This document shows, in pieces, positions 50,354 through 59,706 of a stretch of 64,000 bases of DNA. Numbering within the stretch: the first letter of the stretch is position 1; each line of letters opens with the position of its first letter. Location: contig JAUMVT010000001.1 of NCBI GenBank assembly GCA_030529995.1, positions 57,257-121,256 on the forward strand. Reading direction: 5' to 3'. This DNA comes from Clostridia bacterium (GTDB lineage: Bacteria; Bacillota; Clostridia; Christensenellales; Aristaeellaceae). The translations under genes and the position numbers were made by a program. The notes below the pieces were generated by a model. The model was not told where the DNA came from and did no database searches. It worked only from the letters and a program-made list of their open reading frames with translations.

Positions 50354-51562
50354 ATGAGCAAGACGCAGTTGGGTGTAATCTTTGGCAGCAGAAGCTGTGA
50401 GCGTGAGGTGGCCATCATCAGCGCTGTGCAGCTGATGAATGCTGTTGATACCGAGAAGTATGATGTTATCCCTGTCTATATTGACGAGAAGGGCGTTTGG
50501 TATACCGGCAGTGCCCTGCGGAAGATTGAAACCTTTCAGCATTTCAGCCCTGACATGGCCGGCGTGGAGCAGGTTTCCTTGGATATGACGGCAGGCAGCG
50601 GTGCACTGATGGCGGACCGCCCCGGCAAGGGATTGTTCGGCCACCCTACCCGCGTGCTGGCAGCACGGCTGCAGGTTTGCGTCATTGTGATGCACGGCCT
50701 CCACGGAGAGGATGGTACACTGCAGGGCATGCTGGAGTTGGCGGACTTGCCGTATACATCCACCGGGGTGGCAGGCAGCGCCATCGGCATGGATAAGATC
50801 ATGATGAAGCAGTTCTTCAAGGGAGCTGATCTTCCGGTGCTGCCCGGTACCTGGTACACCCGTTCCGGGTGGGAAAAGGACAAGGACAGCATCCTTGCAG
50901 ATGCGGAGGAAAAACTGGGATATCCGGTTTTCGTGAAGCCGGCAAACCTGGGTTCTTCCATCGGCGTCAGCCGGGCAGATGACCGGGAAGGGCTGATCAG
51001 CGCACTGGATCTGGCCTTTGACTATGATCGCCGGGTCTTGGTGGAGAAGGGACTGGATAAGCCGCTGGAGCTTAACTGCTCCGTGCTGGGCTATGACGAT
51101 GATGTGCAGGCATCCCCCATTGAGATGCCTGTGCTGTCTGCTGGGGACAACATGCTGGACTTCTCGGAAAAATATCTGCGGAACGGCGGCAGCAAGGGCA
51201 TGGCAAGCCTGCAGCGGCTTCTTCCGGCACCCATCGAGGATTCTCTTCGGGATGAGATTCAACGCTTGAGCTGCGAAATTTTCCGCATGCTGGACTGCAA
51301 GGGCGTGGTGCGGATTGACTACATGTTTGACCGTGCCAGTGAGAAGCTGTTCATTACGGAGATCAACACCATTCCCGGTTCGCTGGCCTTTTACCTTTGG
51401 GAGAATGCGGGCGTAAAGTATAAGCAGCTGATCGACCGAATGGTTCAGTATGCACTGCGAGCCCACGAAGACAAGAACATGTGCAATTATGCGTTCACAT
51501 CCAACATTCTCTCCAGTGTCAAGCTGGGCGGCACAAAGGGTGCGAAAGGAAGCAAACTGTGA
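50354..51562 (+). CDS. ddl: D-alanine--D-alanine ligase
   Basis: 402 residues from ATG 50354 (GCGGAGGAAAT upstream). ATP-grasp enzyme: N-terminal F-G-S-R-S-C-E-R-E-V-A, H-G-L-H-G-E-D-G-T-L-Q-G, the V-K-P-A-N-L-G-S-S-I-G-V nucleotide loop, and Mg ligands in I-T-E-I-N-T-I-P-G-S. It is longer than E. coli Ddl (306) and in the range of VanA-like and clostridial forms, with an insert near 55-90. The specificity-loop residues do not allow a safe call between D-Ala and D-Lac/D-Ser. Confidence 0.96.
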   Translation: MSKTQLGVIFGSRSCEREVAIISAVQLMNAVDTEKYDVIPVYIDEKGVWYTGSALRKIETFQHFSPDMAGVEQVSLDMTAGSGALMADRPGKGLFGHPTRVLAARLQVCVIVMHGLHGEDGTLQGMLELADLPYTSTGVAGSAIGMDKIMMKQFFKGADLPVLPGTWYTRSGWEKDKDSILADAEEKLGYPVFVKPANLGSSIGVSRADDREGLISALDLAFDYDRRVLVEKGLDKPLELNCSVLGYDDDVQASPIEMPVLSAGDNMLDFSEKYLRNGGSKGMASLQRLLPAPIEDSLRDEIQRLSCEIFRMLDCKGVVRIDYMFDRASEKLFITEINTIPGSLAFYLWENAGVKYKQLIDRMVQYALRAHEDKNMCNYAFTSNILSSVKLGGTKGAKGSKL

Positions 51563-52257
51563 AAAACAACGATCGTCGGTATGATGCCTACCGCAGGCCG
51601 GAGGATCGACAGCAGCCCTATGGTACGCAGGATGCATACGGGTATGATGATTCCTACGGCTATCGGTATGATCAGGGAGCACCCTACAACGATGGCTATG
51701 GCGAGCCTGCCTATGGACAGCAGCCTTACGGCAACTTGGACGGCGGGTATGATGTTCAGCCGTATGATGACAGTAACAGCGGTTATGACGATCCCAATGG
51801 TGCACCCACGTATGAAGAACTGTACGGACCGGATCCGGATGATCCGCCGCCTCAGTTTGACGAAGCATGGCTGGATCAGCCGGACAAGTTCGAGCCTCAG
51901 GTCATTGCCACCAACAGCACCGTTCGCCTGACATGTACGCTTGCCTCCATGATGGGGCTGTTCGGCTTGTTCCTGTGCTTTGCGGAAAAGAAGAGCAATG
52001 CCATTCGCCATTTTGCCCGGCAGAGCGCAGGGCTGATGATTGCGCATCTGGTCTGCGGACTGATCCTGTTTCTGATCGGAACCCTGCTTGGAACCATCCC
52101 GCTGATGGGTTTTCTGATTCATTTGGTGTGCTGGCTCTGCTACATTGCCGTGTTCATCACCATGCTGTGCATGAAGGTGCGGATGATGCTCTTCGCATGG
52201 CGGGGCTGGCGCTTTACCCTGCCTGTGATCGGAAAAAAGCTTGAGAAGATGGACTGA
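51559..52257 (+). CDS. DUF4870-like membrane protein with Tyr/Asp/Gly/Pro-rich N-terminus
   Basis: 232 residues from GTG 51559, overlapping the ddl stop (GTGA), with AAGGAAG upstream. The first 120 residues are low-complexity and acidic, with repeated Y-G-x-x-D-x-Y and Q-P-Y-G units. Three hydrophobic helices follow (about 133-150, 165-190, 195-215) in a DUF4870/Tic20-like arrangement (H-F-A-R-Q-S-A-G-L). The disordered, tyrosine-rich head may be a sorting or assembly tail. Function unknown. Confidence 0.75.
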   Translation: MKNNDRRYDAYRRPEDRQQPYGTQDAYGYDDSYGYRYDQGAPYNDGYGEPAYGQQPYGNLDGGYDVQPYDDSNSGYDDPNGAPTYEELYGPDPDDPPPQFDEAWLDQPDKFEPQVIATNSTVRLTCTLASMMGLFGLFLCFAEKKSNAIRHFARQSAGLMIAHLVCGLILFLIGTLLGTIPLMGFLIHLVCWLCYIAVFITMLCMKVRMMLFAWRGWRFTLPVIGKKLEKMD

Positions 52258-52289
52258 TTTTTGTATCGCGAGAAGAAAGAAGGTTGATT

Positions 52290-54149
52290 ATGCACCTGGA
52301 GGATATTCATAGTCCGCAGGACATAAAGAACCTGAGCTATGGGGAGCTGGAGATCCTGGCCAAGGAAATCCGCAAAGAGATTGTGGATACCGTCTCCAAA
52401 AGGGGCGGCCATTTGGCGTCCAATCTCGGCGTGGTGGAATTAACCATGGCACTTCATCGCGTTTTTGATACGCCCCGGGATAAGATTGTTTTCGATGTAG
52501 GGCATCAAAGCTACGTCCACAAGCTGCTGACGGGTCGGTACAATCTTTTCCATACCCTGCGCGGGTTTGGCGGCCTCAGCGGCTTTCCGAAGCGGAATGA
52601 AAGCGAATACGATGTATTTGAGACTGGGCACGCCTCCACGGCCATTTCGGCGGCACTGGGGCTTGCACGGGCTCGGGATCTTCTGGGGCAGGATCATCAT
52701 GTGATTGCCGTTGTGGGAGACGGTGCCTTAACCGGCGGACTGTGCTATGAGGCACTGAACGATGCAGGCAACTCGGAAACACGGCTGATCGTGATCCTGA
52801 ACGACAATGAAATGTCCATTGCGCCGAATGTGGGAGCCTTGTCCCGGCATTTGACGGATATCCGCATCAGCAAAGGCTGGACAAGTGCAAAAAAGAACGT
52901 GAAGCAGCACCTGGAAAAGCTGCCGAAGGTCTACCGCATCACCAAGAGAGCCAAGGATATGATCAAGTCCATTTTTGTGGACGAGGGCTTCTTCAGCGCA
53001 CTTGGCTTTCACTATTTCGGCCCCATTGACGGACATGATTTGAAAAGCTTGGAGCACACCCTGAAGCTTGTGAAGGACTATGATCAGCCGGTGGTCATTC
53101 ATGTGCTGACCAAAAAAGGCTACGGCTATGACAAGGCAGAGGAAATGCCGGAAGCCTTTCATGGCACACCACCCTTTTATGTAGAAACGGGCGATGTGCG
53201 GAAAGCCAGAACCCTTCCTTCTTTCGGCAAGGTCATGGCAACGGAACTGACCGACATGGCCAAACAAGATCCACGCATTGTGGCCATTACGGCGGCCATG
53301 CCCTCCGGCACGGGGCTCAGCATCATGGAAGAAACTTTGCCCAATCGTGTTCTGGACGTGGGCATTGCGGAGGAGCACGCAGTCACCATGGCTGCCGGCA
53401 TGGCGACCGGGGGCATGAAGCCTTATTTTGCGGTGTATGCGTCTTTCTTCCAGCGCAGTTTTGATCAGGTGATTCATGACGTATGCATGCAGCATCTGCC
53501 GGTGACATTCCTGCTGGACAGGGCAGGATTGGTTGGGGAGGATGGCGCTACCCATCACGGTGTCTATGATATGGCAAGCCTGCTGCCCATACCGGGAATG
53601 ACGATTCTGGCGCCGAGGGACTTGAGCGAGCTTCGCTGCATGGTTCGCTGGTCCGGCACTTTCCAGGCACCGCTGGCCATTCGCTACGGCAGGCAAAGTG
53701 TGGATCTTTCCGAACGCTATCCCTGTACGAAGTTTACCCTTGGCACATGGGAGCAGATGGAGTCGGGAAAGGACTGCGTACTGCTAGCCGTTGGTTCCAT
53801 GGTGGAGAGCGCGCTGGAAGTGCGTGACTTGCTGATGAAGCATCACATTGAGGCAGAGGTCATTAACTGCTCCACGGTGAAGCCTATGGATGAAGAACTG
53901 CTCCGCCGCTTGGCACAAAAACCGATGATCACTATGGAAGAACATGTGCTTACAGGCGGCTTCGGCAGTGCGGTATCCTCCTTCTGCGTCAGCGAGGAAT
54001 TGCAGGGACCCATGATGTCCTTCGGTATCCCGGATATGTATGTACAGCACGGAAGACGGGAACAGCTGCTGAAATATTTGGGGCTGACTCCGCGGCAGAT
54101 CGCGCAGCGGATTCGCATCACATTGGAAGAGAGACAGAAGCATGAGTGA
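52290..54149 (+). CDS. dxs: 1-deoxy-D-xylulose-5-phosphate synthase
   Basis: 619 residues. TPP site G-D-G-A-L-T-G-G at 143-150, with N-D-N-E-M-S-I downstream. The pyrimidine-domain glutamate is in G-I-A-E-E-H-A, and a C-terminal transketolase domain follows. It makes DXP from pyruvate and glyceraldehyde-3-phosphate, the entry to the MEP isoprenoid pathway that also supplies MiaA substrate. ATG 52290 is preferred to the TTG at 52284. It overlaps tlyA by eight bases. Confidence 0.98.
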   Translation: MHLEDIHSPQDIKNLSYGELEILAKEIRKEIVDTVSKRGGHLASNLGVVELTMALHRVFDTPRDKIVFDVGHQSYVHKLLTGRYNLFHTLRGFGGLSGFPKRNESEYDVFETGHASTAISAALGLARARDLLGQDHHVIAVVGDGALTGGLCYEALNDAGNSETRLIVILNDNEMSIAPNVGALSRHLTDIRISKGWTSAKKNVKQHLEKLPKVYRITKRAKDMIKSIFVDEGFFSALGFHYFGPIDGHDLKSLEHTLKLVKDYDQPVVIHVLTKKGYGYDKAEEMPEAFHGTPPFYVETGDVRKARTLPSFGKVMATELTDMAKQDPRIVAITAAMPSGTGLSIMEETLPNRVLDVGIAEEHAVTMAAGMATGGMKPYFAVYASFFQRSFDQVIHDVCMQHLPVTFLLDRAGLVGEDGATHHGVYDMASLLPIPGMTILAPRDLSELRCMVRWSGTFQAPLAIRYGRQSVDLSERYPCTKFTLGTWEQMESGKDCVLLAVGSMVESALEVRDLLMKHHIEAEVINCSTVKPMDEELLRRLAQKPMITMEEHVLTGGFGSAVSSFCVSEELQGPMMSFGIPDMYVQHGRREQLLKYLGLTPRQIAQRIRITLEERQKHE

Positions 54150-54954
54150 TAAGCAGCGCGCCGATGTGGCGCTGGTGGCCAGAGGATTATGCGAAAGCCG
54201 TGAAAAGGCGCAGGCCTGCATCATGGCGGGACAGGTGTATATCGGAGAACGAAAGGTACTGAAATCCTCCGAGAATGTCAAGCCGGAAGATGAGCTGATC
54301 CTTCGTGGGCCGGCACACCCCTATGCAAGCCGGGGCGGTCTGAAGCTGGAAAAGGCCATCGCCTCTTTTCATGCCGATGTGCAGGGAAAGGTCTGCATGG
54401 ACATCGGCGCAGCTACCGGCGGATTCACGGATGTGCTGCTCCGCAACGGTGCACAGCACGTTTATGCCATTGATGTGGGCTACGGCCAGTTTGACTGGAA
54501 GTTGCGGAACGACGAACGTGTAACGCTGATGGAGCGTACCAACGCCCGGTACCTGACACCTGAGCAGGTGCCTCTGCATCCGACGGTTACGGTGATGGAC
54601 GTATCATTCATTTCCATTAAGCTGATCCTGCCCGTGGCGGCAAGCCTTATGGGAGAGGAAGGCTGCTTCTATACATTGATCAAGCCTCAGTTCGAAGTAG
54701 GCAAGGATCGAGTGGGCAAGAAAGGTGTTGTTCGTGAAGCATCCCTGCATGAAGAAGTGCTGAATGACATTGTGTCCTTTGCACCGAGCTTCGGCTGGCA
54801 GGTGCAGGCACTGGATTTCTCGCCCATTACAGGGCCGGAGGGAAATATCGAATTCCTAGGCATGATCACGTCCAAGAAGTCCGAGCAGGAAATTTGTACG
54901 TCGGACATGGTGCATGACCTGGTGCAAAAAGCCCACGAGACCATGAAAAAATAA
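54142..54954 (+). CDS. tlyA: TlyA family 16S/23S rRNA 2'-O-methyltransferase
   Basis: 270 residues. An N-terminal S4 RNA-binding domain (about 5-60; A-D-V-A-L-V-A-R-G-L-C-E-S-R-E-K-A-Q) is followed by an FtsJ-like methyltransferase with D-I-G-A-A-T-G-G-F-T-D and D-V-S-F-I-S-I. Catalytic lysine candidates are in L-I-K-P-Q-F-E. It is translationally coupled to dxs. nadK, which often follows, is absent. Confidence 0.94.
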   Translation: MSDKQRADVALVARGLCESREKAQACIMAGQVYIGERKVLKSSENVKPEDELILRGPAHPYASRGGLKLEKAIASFHADVQGKVCMDIGAATGGFTDVLLRNGAQHVYAIDVGYGQFDWKLRNDERVTLMERTNARYLTPEQVPLHPTVTVMDVSFISIKLILPVAASLMGEEGCFYTLIKPQFEVGKDRVGKKGVVREASLHEEVLNDIVSFAPSFGWQVQALDFSPITGPEGNIEFLGMITSKKSEQEICTSDMVHDLVQKAHETMKK

Positions 54955-54975
54955 TGCAGGCATGCATGAATATAC

Positions 54976-55004
54976 TTGCATGAATATTCGACTTATGCTA
55001 TAAT
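54976..55004 (+). promoter_or_regulatory. argR promoter with overlapping ARG boxes
   Basis: TTGCAT (54976-54981), 17-base spacer, TATAAT (54999-55004). The spacer contains CATGAATATTCG (54979-54990), close to an ARG box. A second CATGAATAT element lies at 54965-54973. The arrangement suggests ArgR represses its own gene. Confidence 0.75.
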
Positions 55005-55047
55005 CTTATCAGATGCGTACAAGCGCACTTTGATGAGGAGGACGAAC

Positions 55048-55497
55048 ATGAAGACAGTCCGTCAGGTTGCCATTTTGGATATTATTGCGAAGCAGGATAT
55101 TGAAACTCAAGAAGATCTTGCAGAAGCGCTTCGCCGGCACGGCATTCGAGTCACTCAGGCTACCGTTTCCCGGGATATTAAGGAGCTGCGGCTCCTGAAA
55201 GTATTGACGCCTGCCGGAACGTATAAGTATGCTACGGCCGATAAGGCGGAAAACGGACTGTCTGAGCGGTTTGTCCGTATGCTGGCAGAATCCGTGCTAT
55301 CTGTCAGCAGCGCCAACAACCTTGTGGTGGTCAAGACACTGTCCGGGAGCGCCAACGTGGCGGCAGAAGCACTGGACAGCATGCATTGGCCGGAGGTGCT
55401 CGGCACCTTGGCAGGGGACAACACCATTCTGCTCATTATCCGCTCCAATGAGGAAGTGCCGCTGGTAACATCCCGCATTCATGAAATGATGAAGTGA
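55048..55497 (+). CDS. argR: Arginine repressor
   Basis: 149 residues from ATG 55048 (AGGAGG eight bases upstream). The N-terminal winged helix (about 1-65) contains T-Q-E-D-L-A-E-A-L-R and V-T-Q-A-T-V-S-R-D-I-K-E-L. The C-terminal hexamerisation and arginine-binding domain has L-A-G-D-N-T-I-L-L-I. It controls arginine synthesis and catabolism genes. recN follows after 22 bases. Confidence 0.96.
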   Translation: MKTVRQVAILDIIAKQDIETQEDLAEALRRHGIRVTQATVSRDIKELRLLKVLTPAGTYKYATADKAENGLSERFVRMLAESVLSVSSANNLVVVKTLSGSANVAAEALDSMHWPEVLGTLAGDNTILLIIRSNEEVPLVTSRIHEMMK

Positions 55498-55519
55498 TTG
55501 CCCCGGAAAGGAGACTGTC

Positions 55520-57226
55520 ATGATCCTGAATCTGAGCATACATGATCTGGCGCTGATTACGTCGCTGAACATGGAGTTTCAGCAGGGTCTCCATGTCATG
55601 ACAGGCGAAACTGGCGCCGGCAAATCCATTGTGGTGGATGCAGTGAATCTGGTGCTGGGCGGACGGGCAGATCGGGATCTGATCCGCACGGGCAAAGAAA
55701 AAGCCTGGGTGGAGGCAACCTTTGATATTTCGGATAATCTGCAGGCGCAGGAGATGCTGAGCAAGCAGGAGCTTGAGGCGGAAGGTCATGTGCTGACCCT
55801 GTACCGGGAAATCAGCCGAAGCGGCAGGAATCTGTGCCGGGTTTGCGGCGTGACTATGCCGGTTAGCTTTTTGAAGGAGCTGGCGGCTCTTTTGATGGAC
55901 GTGCACGGTCAGCACGAGCATCAGTTTCTGATGGATCCGGCCATGCATTTGGCTTTTCTGGACAGGGCAGGGGACGAGCATCATGAGCGGCTTTTATCCC
56001 AGGTGGCGGATGCCCAAAGTGCATTCCTTGCCAATCATCGCCAATATGCCCATCTTGTGCGGGAAAATGAGCAGAAGCATTATCGCATGAACGAGCTGAA
56101 GCAGTCCCTTGAAGAGCTAAAAAAAGCCGGACTGAAACCGGGGGAAGAGGCGGCGTTGACCCGGGAGCGGGATCGTTTCCGTCATGCGGAGAAAATCATT
56201 GCCGCTGTTCAGACAGCCTACGGTGCTGTTGCCGCCGGTGAAGACAATGCGTCTCTTTTGACACGGATGAAAATGGCAACGGATGCTCTGAAGGGGCTGA
56301 CGGAGATCGGGGAGCCCTACGCATCGTTGGCGTCTCGGTGCGAGGCCGCTTATTATGAATTGCAGGAGATTGGCTACGATCTGGCCGGCATGACGGAAAG
56401 CAGCGATTTTGACCCACATCGGGCGGACCAGGTAGAAAATCGCCTCGACCTGATTCATCGGCTGGAGCGCAAGTATGGCGATACCATTGAAGCGGTGCTT
56501 CGCCGTCAGGAAGAAATGCAGGAGGAGTTTGACCGCTTTTCTTCCATGGATCAGCAGGTGGCGGAAATGGGGCGGGAGCATAAGCGGCTGCTGGCTGAAT
56601 ATCGTGCCTTGGCACGGCAGCTGACAGCGTCCAGGCATGCTTTGGCGGCTTTGTTCGAGCAGCGGATGATGCAGCAATTGCAGGAACTGGGTATGGAGAA
56701 GACACGCTTTTCCGTTGCCTTCATGGAGCGAGAAAAGCAGCTGATGCCACAGTCTAACGGGGATGATCAGGTGGAATTCATGATTTCCCCCAACCCGGGA
56801 GAACCATTGAAGCCGCTGGCGAAGATTGCCTCCGGCGGTGAGCTTTCCCGGCTGATGCTGGCCATTAAGTCCCTGGAGGCGGAAAAGGGCGGCGTGGGCT
56901 GCATGGTTTTTGACGAAATTGATACCGGCATCAGCGGCCGTATGGCGCAGGTGGTGGCAGAAAAAATGGCGGCCATTGCCCGCAGCCGACAGGTGATTTG
57001 CGTTACCCATCTTCCTCAAATTGCCGCCATGGCGGATCATCAGTTTCTGGTAGAGAAAAGCGTTGCGGATGGTCGGACAAGCACCGATGTGCGGATGCTG
57101 TCCCACGAAGAGCGGATCAACGAGGTTGCCCGGATGCTGGGCGGCGGAACAGATACGCTGGATTCCGCGAAAAGCCATGCGGCAACCATGCTGGACAACG
57201 GAGAAAAGATTAAGCAAAACATGTAA
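55520..57226 (+). CDS. recN: DNA repair protein RecN
   Basis: 568 residues, an SMC-like ATPase for double-strand-break repair. Walker A G-E-T-G-A-G-K-S at 29-36, a coiled-coil middle (about 150-370), signature L-S-R-L-M-L-A-I-K in I-A-S-G-G-E-L-S-R, and Walker B V-F-D-E-I-D-T-G-I-S-G. AAAGGAG lies before the ATG. It ends the cluster at a terminator; the rnf operon follows. Confidence 0.97.
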   Translation: MILNLSIHDLALITSLNMEFQQGLHVMTGETGAGKSIVVDAVNLVLGGRADRDLIRTGKEKAWVEATFDISDNLQAQEMLSKQELEAEGHVLTLYREISRSGRNLCRVCGVTMPVSFLKELAALLMDVHGQHEHQFLMDPAMHLAFLDRAGDEHHERLLSQVADAQSAFLANHRQYAHLVRENEQKHYRMNELKQSLEELKKAGLKPGEEAALTRERDRFRHAEKIIAAVQTAYGAVAAGEDNASLLTRMKMATDALKGLTEIGEPYASLASRCEAAYYELQEIGYDLAGMTESSDFDPHRADQVENRLDLIHRLERKYGDTIEAVLRRQEEMQEEFDRFSSMDQQVAEMGREHKRLLAEYRALARQLTASRHALAALFEQRMMQQLQELGMEKTRFSVAFMEREKQLMPQSNGDDQVEFMISPNPGEPLKPLAKIASGGELSRLMLAIKSLEAEKGGVGCMVFDEIDTGISGRMAQVVAEKMAAIARSRQVICVTHLPQIAAMADHQFLVEKSVADGRTSTDVRMLSHEERINEVARMLGGGTDTLDSAKSHAATMLDNGEKIKQNM

Positions 57227-57233
57227 ATGAAGC

Positions 57234-57271
57234 AAGACTGTGGGAAATAAAATTCACACGGTCTTATTTCT
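57234..57271 (+). terminator. Intrinsic terminator of argR-recN
   Basis: AAGACTGTGGGAA / TTCACACGGTCTT stem (one mismatch, one G-U) followed by ATTTCTTTT. Confidence 0.8.
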
Positions 57272-57339
57272 TTTCACGGCAAATGGGTTGAAAAAAGTTA
57301 CTAGATAAGAAAAAACACTGTACGAACGGGGTGAAAATA

Positions 57340-57348
57340 TGCTATAAT
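57340..57348 (+). promoter_or_regulatory. Extended -10 promoter of the rnf operon
   Basis: TGCTATAAT gives an extended -10 (TGn) with a perfect TATAAT (57343-57348). No good -35 box lies 16-18 bases upstream. The leader to rnfC is about 57 bases. Confidence 0.6.
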
Positions 57349-57411
57349 AAACTCGTGTGATTTTCCTGATGTTGATCAGGCATTTTAACATACAAGCTGG
57401 AAGGGGGACTT

Positions 57412-58761
57412 TTGTCCGTGTTTGGAACGCGTCTGTTTCCCGGCGGAATCCATCCCCATGAGGGAGAAAACGGCAAGGCTGTCAACGGCGGAAACGCCAT
57501 TGCAGAGCTGGCCGCACCGCCGCGGGTTGTCATTCCGCTGTCGCAGCATATTGGTGCACCGGCAAAGGCAACAGTCAATAAAGGAGACTTGGTCAAGATT
57601 GGCCAGGTGATCGGTGAAGCCGGGGGATTTGTATCCGCACCGGTGCATTCGTCTGTGTCCGGTAAGGTAGTGGCTGTGCAGAACTGCGTGCTGGCTAATG
57701 GCAGTGAATCGCTGGCGGTGGTCATTGATAATGACTATCAGGATACCTGGGTGGAGCTTACACCCTGCGATCATCCTGAATCCCTGACCAAGGAAGAGCT
57801 GGCGAAGATTGTCCGGGATGCCGGCATTGTCGGCATGGGCGGAGCTACCTTCCCTACGGCTGTCAAGCTGTCGCCTGCGCCGGGCAAGACTATCGAAAAG
57901 CTGATCATCAACGGTGCTGAGTGCGAACCTTACCTGACGGCGGATCATCGCCTGATGCTGGAAAAGGCAGATGAGATCATCGATGGTCTTCACCTGATGA
58001 TGCTGGCACTGGACGTGAAGGAAGCTGTTATCGGCGTTGAAAATAACAAGCCGGACGCTATTACAGCCTTGCAGTCTGCTGCTGCCAATGTGGAAGGCAT
58101 TACCGTGAAGGCGCTGCCTGTTCGCTACCCCCAGGGCGGTGAAAAGCAGCTGGTCTATGCCATCACCAAGCGGAAGGTTCCCTGCGGAGGCCTGCCGCTG
58201 GACGTGGGCTGCGTGGTTTGCAATGTGGGCACGGTGTACGCCATTGATCAGGCCATTCGCAAGGGCATGCCCCTGATTCGTCGGGTGACGACGGTGGGCG
58301 GTCTGGTGAACAACCCCGGCAACTTCCTTGTGCGGGTCGGCACGCCGGTGGAAGCCCTGATTGAAGCCTGCGGCGGCATGAAGGCCAACGTAAAGCAGTT
58401 TATTTACGGCGGTCCCATGATGGGCATGGCCATCTGCCGTACGGACATTCCTGTGACCAAGGGATGCTCCGGCATCCTTTGCCTCGGAGAAGAAGCCATG
58501 GAGCCTCAGGAGAGCGCCTGTATCCGCTGCGGCCGCTGCATTCAGGCCTGCCCCATGCAGCTGACTCCTGCCCGTATGGACGCTGCCATCCGCAACGGCA
58601 ATTATGAAGCAGCTGAACAGTACGGCGTGATGAACTGTATCGAGTGCGGCGCCTGCACCTTTGTGTGCCCCGCCAAGCGCAGCCTGACCCAGTCCTGCCG
58701 TATGGCGAAAAAAGTGATTACCACCCGCCGCAAGCAGGCGGCTGCGAAGAAGGAGGGTTGA
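57412..58761 (+). CDS. rnfC: Rnf complex subunit RnfC
   Basis: 449 residues starting at TTG with GGAAGGGGG upstream. It opens F-x-G-G-I-H-P-x-E, typical of RnfC. NADH/FMN-binding Rossmann region G-A-T-F-P-T-A-V-K and I-N-G-A-E-C-E-P-Y-L; two 4Fe-4S motifs C-I-R-C-G-R-C-I-Q-A-C-P and C-I-E-C-G-A-C-T-F-V-C-P near 365-415. It is the peripheral subunit that meets NAD(H) in the ferredoxin:NAD oxidoreductase. Confidence 0.97.
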   Translation: MSVFGTRLFPGGIHPHEGENGKAVNGGNAIAELAAPPRVVIPLSQHIGAPAKATVNKGDLVKIGQVIGEAGGFVSAPVHSSVSGKVVAVQNCVLANGSESLAVVIDNDYQDTWVELTPCDHPESLTKEELAKIVRDAGIVGMGGATFPTAVKLSPAPGKTIEKLIINGAECEPYLTADHRLMLEKADEIIDGLHLMMLALDVKEAVIGVENNKPDAITALQSAAANVEGITVKALPVRYPQGGEKQLVYAITKRKVPCGGLPLDVGCVVCNVGTVYAIDQAIRKGMPLIRRVTTVGGLVNNPGNFLVRVGTPVEALIEACGGMKANVKQFIYGGPMMGMAICRTDIPVTKGCSGILCLGEEAMEPQESACIRCGRCIQACPMQLTPARMDAAIRNGNYEAAEQYGVMNCIECGACTFVCPAKRSLTQSCRMAKKVITTRRKQAAAKKEG

Positions 58762-58764
58762 CCT

Positions 58765-59706
58765 ATGCAAAAATCTCTGGCTGTATCCTCCTCGCCGCAT
58801 CTTCGGGCAAAAGCCTCAACGAGGCGGATTATGCAGGACGTGTGCATTGCCCTGGCTCCGGCCGGCATTGCAAGCATCGTTCTCTTTGGCTATCATGCGG
58901 CATTGCTGATTGCGGTTTCCGTGATTACGGCCGTCCTTGCCGAGTTCCTCTATGAAAAGCTGACGAAGCAAAAGTCTACCATTGGTGACTGGAGTGCTGT
59001 AGTAACCGGTCTTCTGCTGGCGTACAACCTGCCGGCTGACGCTCCAGTGTGGATTGCCGTCATCGGCAGCCTGCTGGCCATCATTCTGGTGAAGCAGATC
59101 TTCGGCGGCATCGGCAGCAACTTTATGAACCCTGCCCTGGCTGCCCGTGCCATTCTGTTCATTAGCTGGAGCAGCATTATGGCAAGCTACCCTGCAACGA
59201 AGTTTGCGGCAGACGCTACATCCAGCGCAACGCCCCTGTCGACCTTGGGCGGCGGCACGGTAGGTGACCTGAAGCTGATGGATCTCCTGCTGGGCAACTG
59301 CGGCGGCGTGCTGGGCGAGACCTGCAAGCTGGCCATCATTGCCGGCGGCATCTATCTGCTGGTTCGCAAGGTGATTGACTGGCGCATTCCCGTATCCTTC
59401 ATCGGCACGGTATTTATCTGCTATCTGCTGAAGGATGGGGCAGAAGTTGCACTGTATCAGATCTTCGCAGGCGGCCTGATGCTGGGCGCATTCTTTATGG
59501 CAACGGATTACGCTACCAGCCCTGTTACCAATATCGGCAAACTGATCATGGGCGTTGGCTGCGGCATTCTGCTGTTCGTGATTCGTGCCTATGCTTCCTA
59601 TCCGGAAGGCTGCAGCTTCGCTATCCTGTTCATGAACGTGGTAACGCCTACCATTGATAAGTTTACCATGCCGAAACCTTTTGGGGAGGTGAAGAAGCAT
59701 GGCTAA
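58765..59706 (+). CDS. rnfD: Rnf complex subunit RnfD
   Basis: 313 residues, NQR2/RnfD family with about nine to ten membrane helices. A covalent FMN site of the S-x-A-T-P-L type occurs with threonine at 156 (S-S-A-T-P-L), while the usual motif is S-G-A-T. D-Y-A-T-S-P is present near 250. AAGGAGGG lies before the ATG. The stop overlaps the rnfE start by eight bases, leaving no room for rnfG. Confidence 0.95.
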   Translation: MQKSLAVSSSPHLRAKASTRRIMQDVCIALAPAGIASIVLFGYHAALLIAVSVITAVLAEFLYEKLTKQKSTIGDWSAVVTGLLLAYNLPADAPVWIAVIGSLLAIILVKQIFGGIGSNFMNPALAARAILFISWSSIMASYPATKFAADATSSATPLSTLGGGTVGDLKLMDLLLGNCGGVLGETCKLAIIAGGIYLLVRKVIDWRIPVSFIGTVFICYLLKDGAEVALYQIFAGGLMLGAFFMATDYATSPVTNIGKLIMGVGCGILLFVIRAYASYPEGCSFAILFMNVVTPTIDKFTMPKPFGEVKKHG

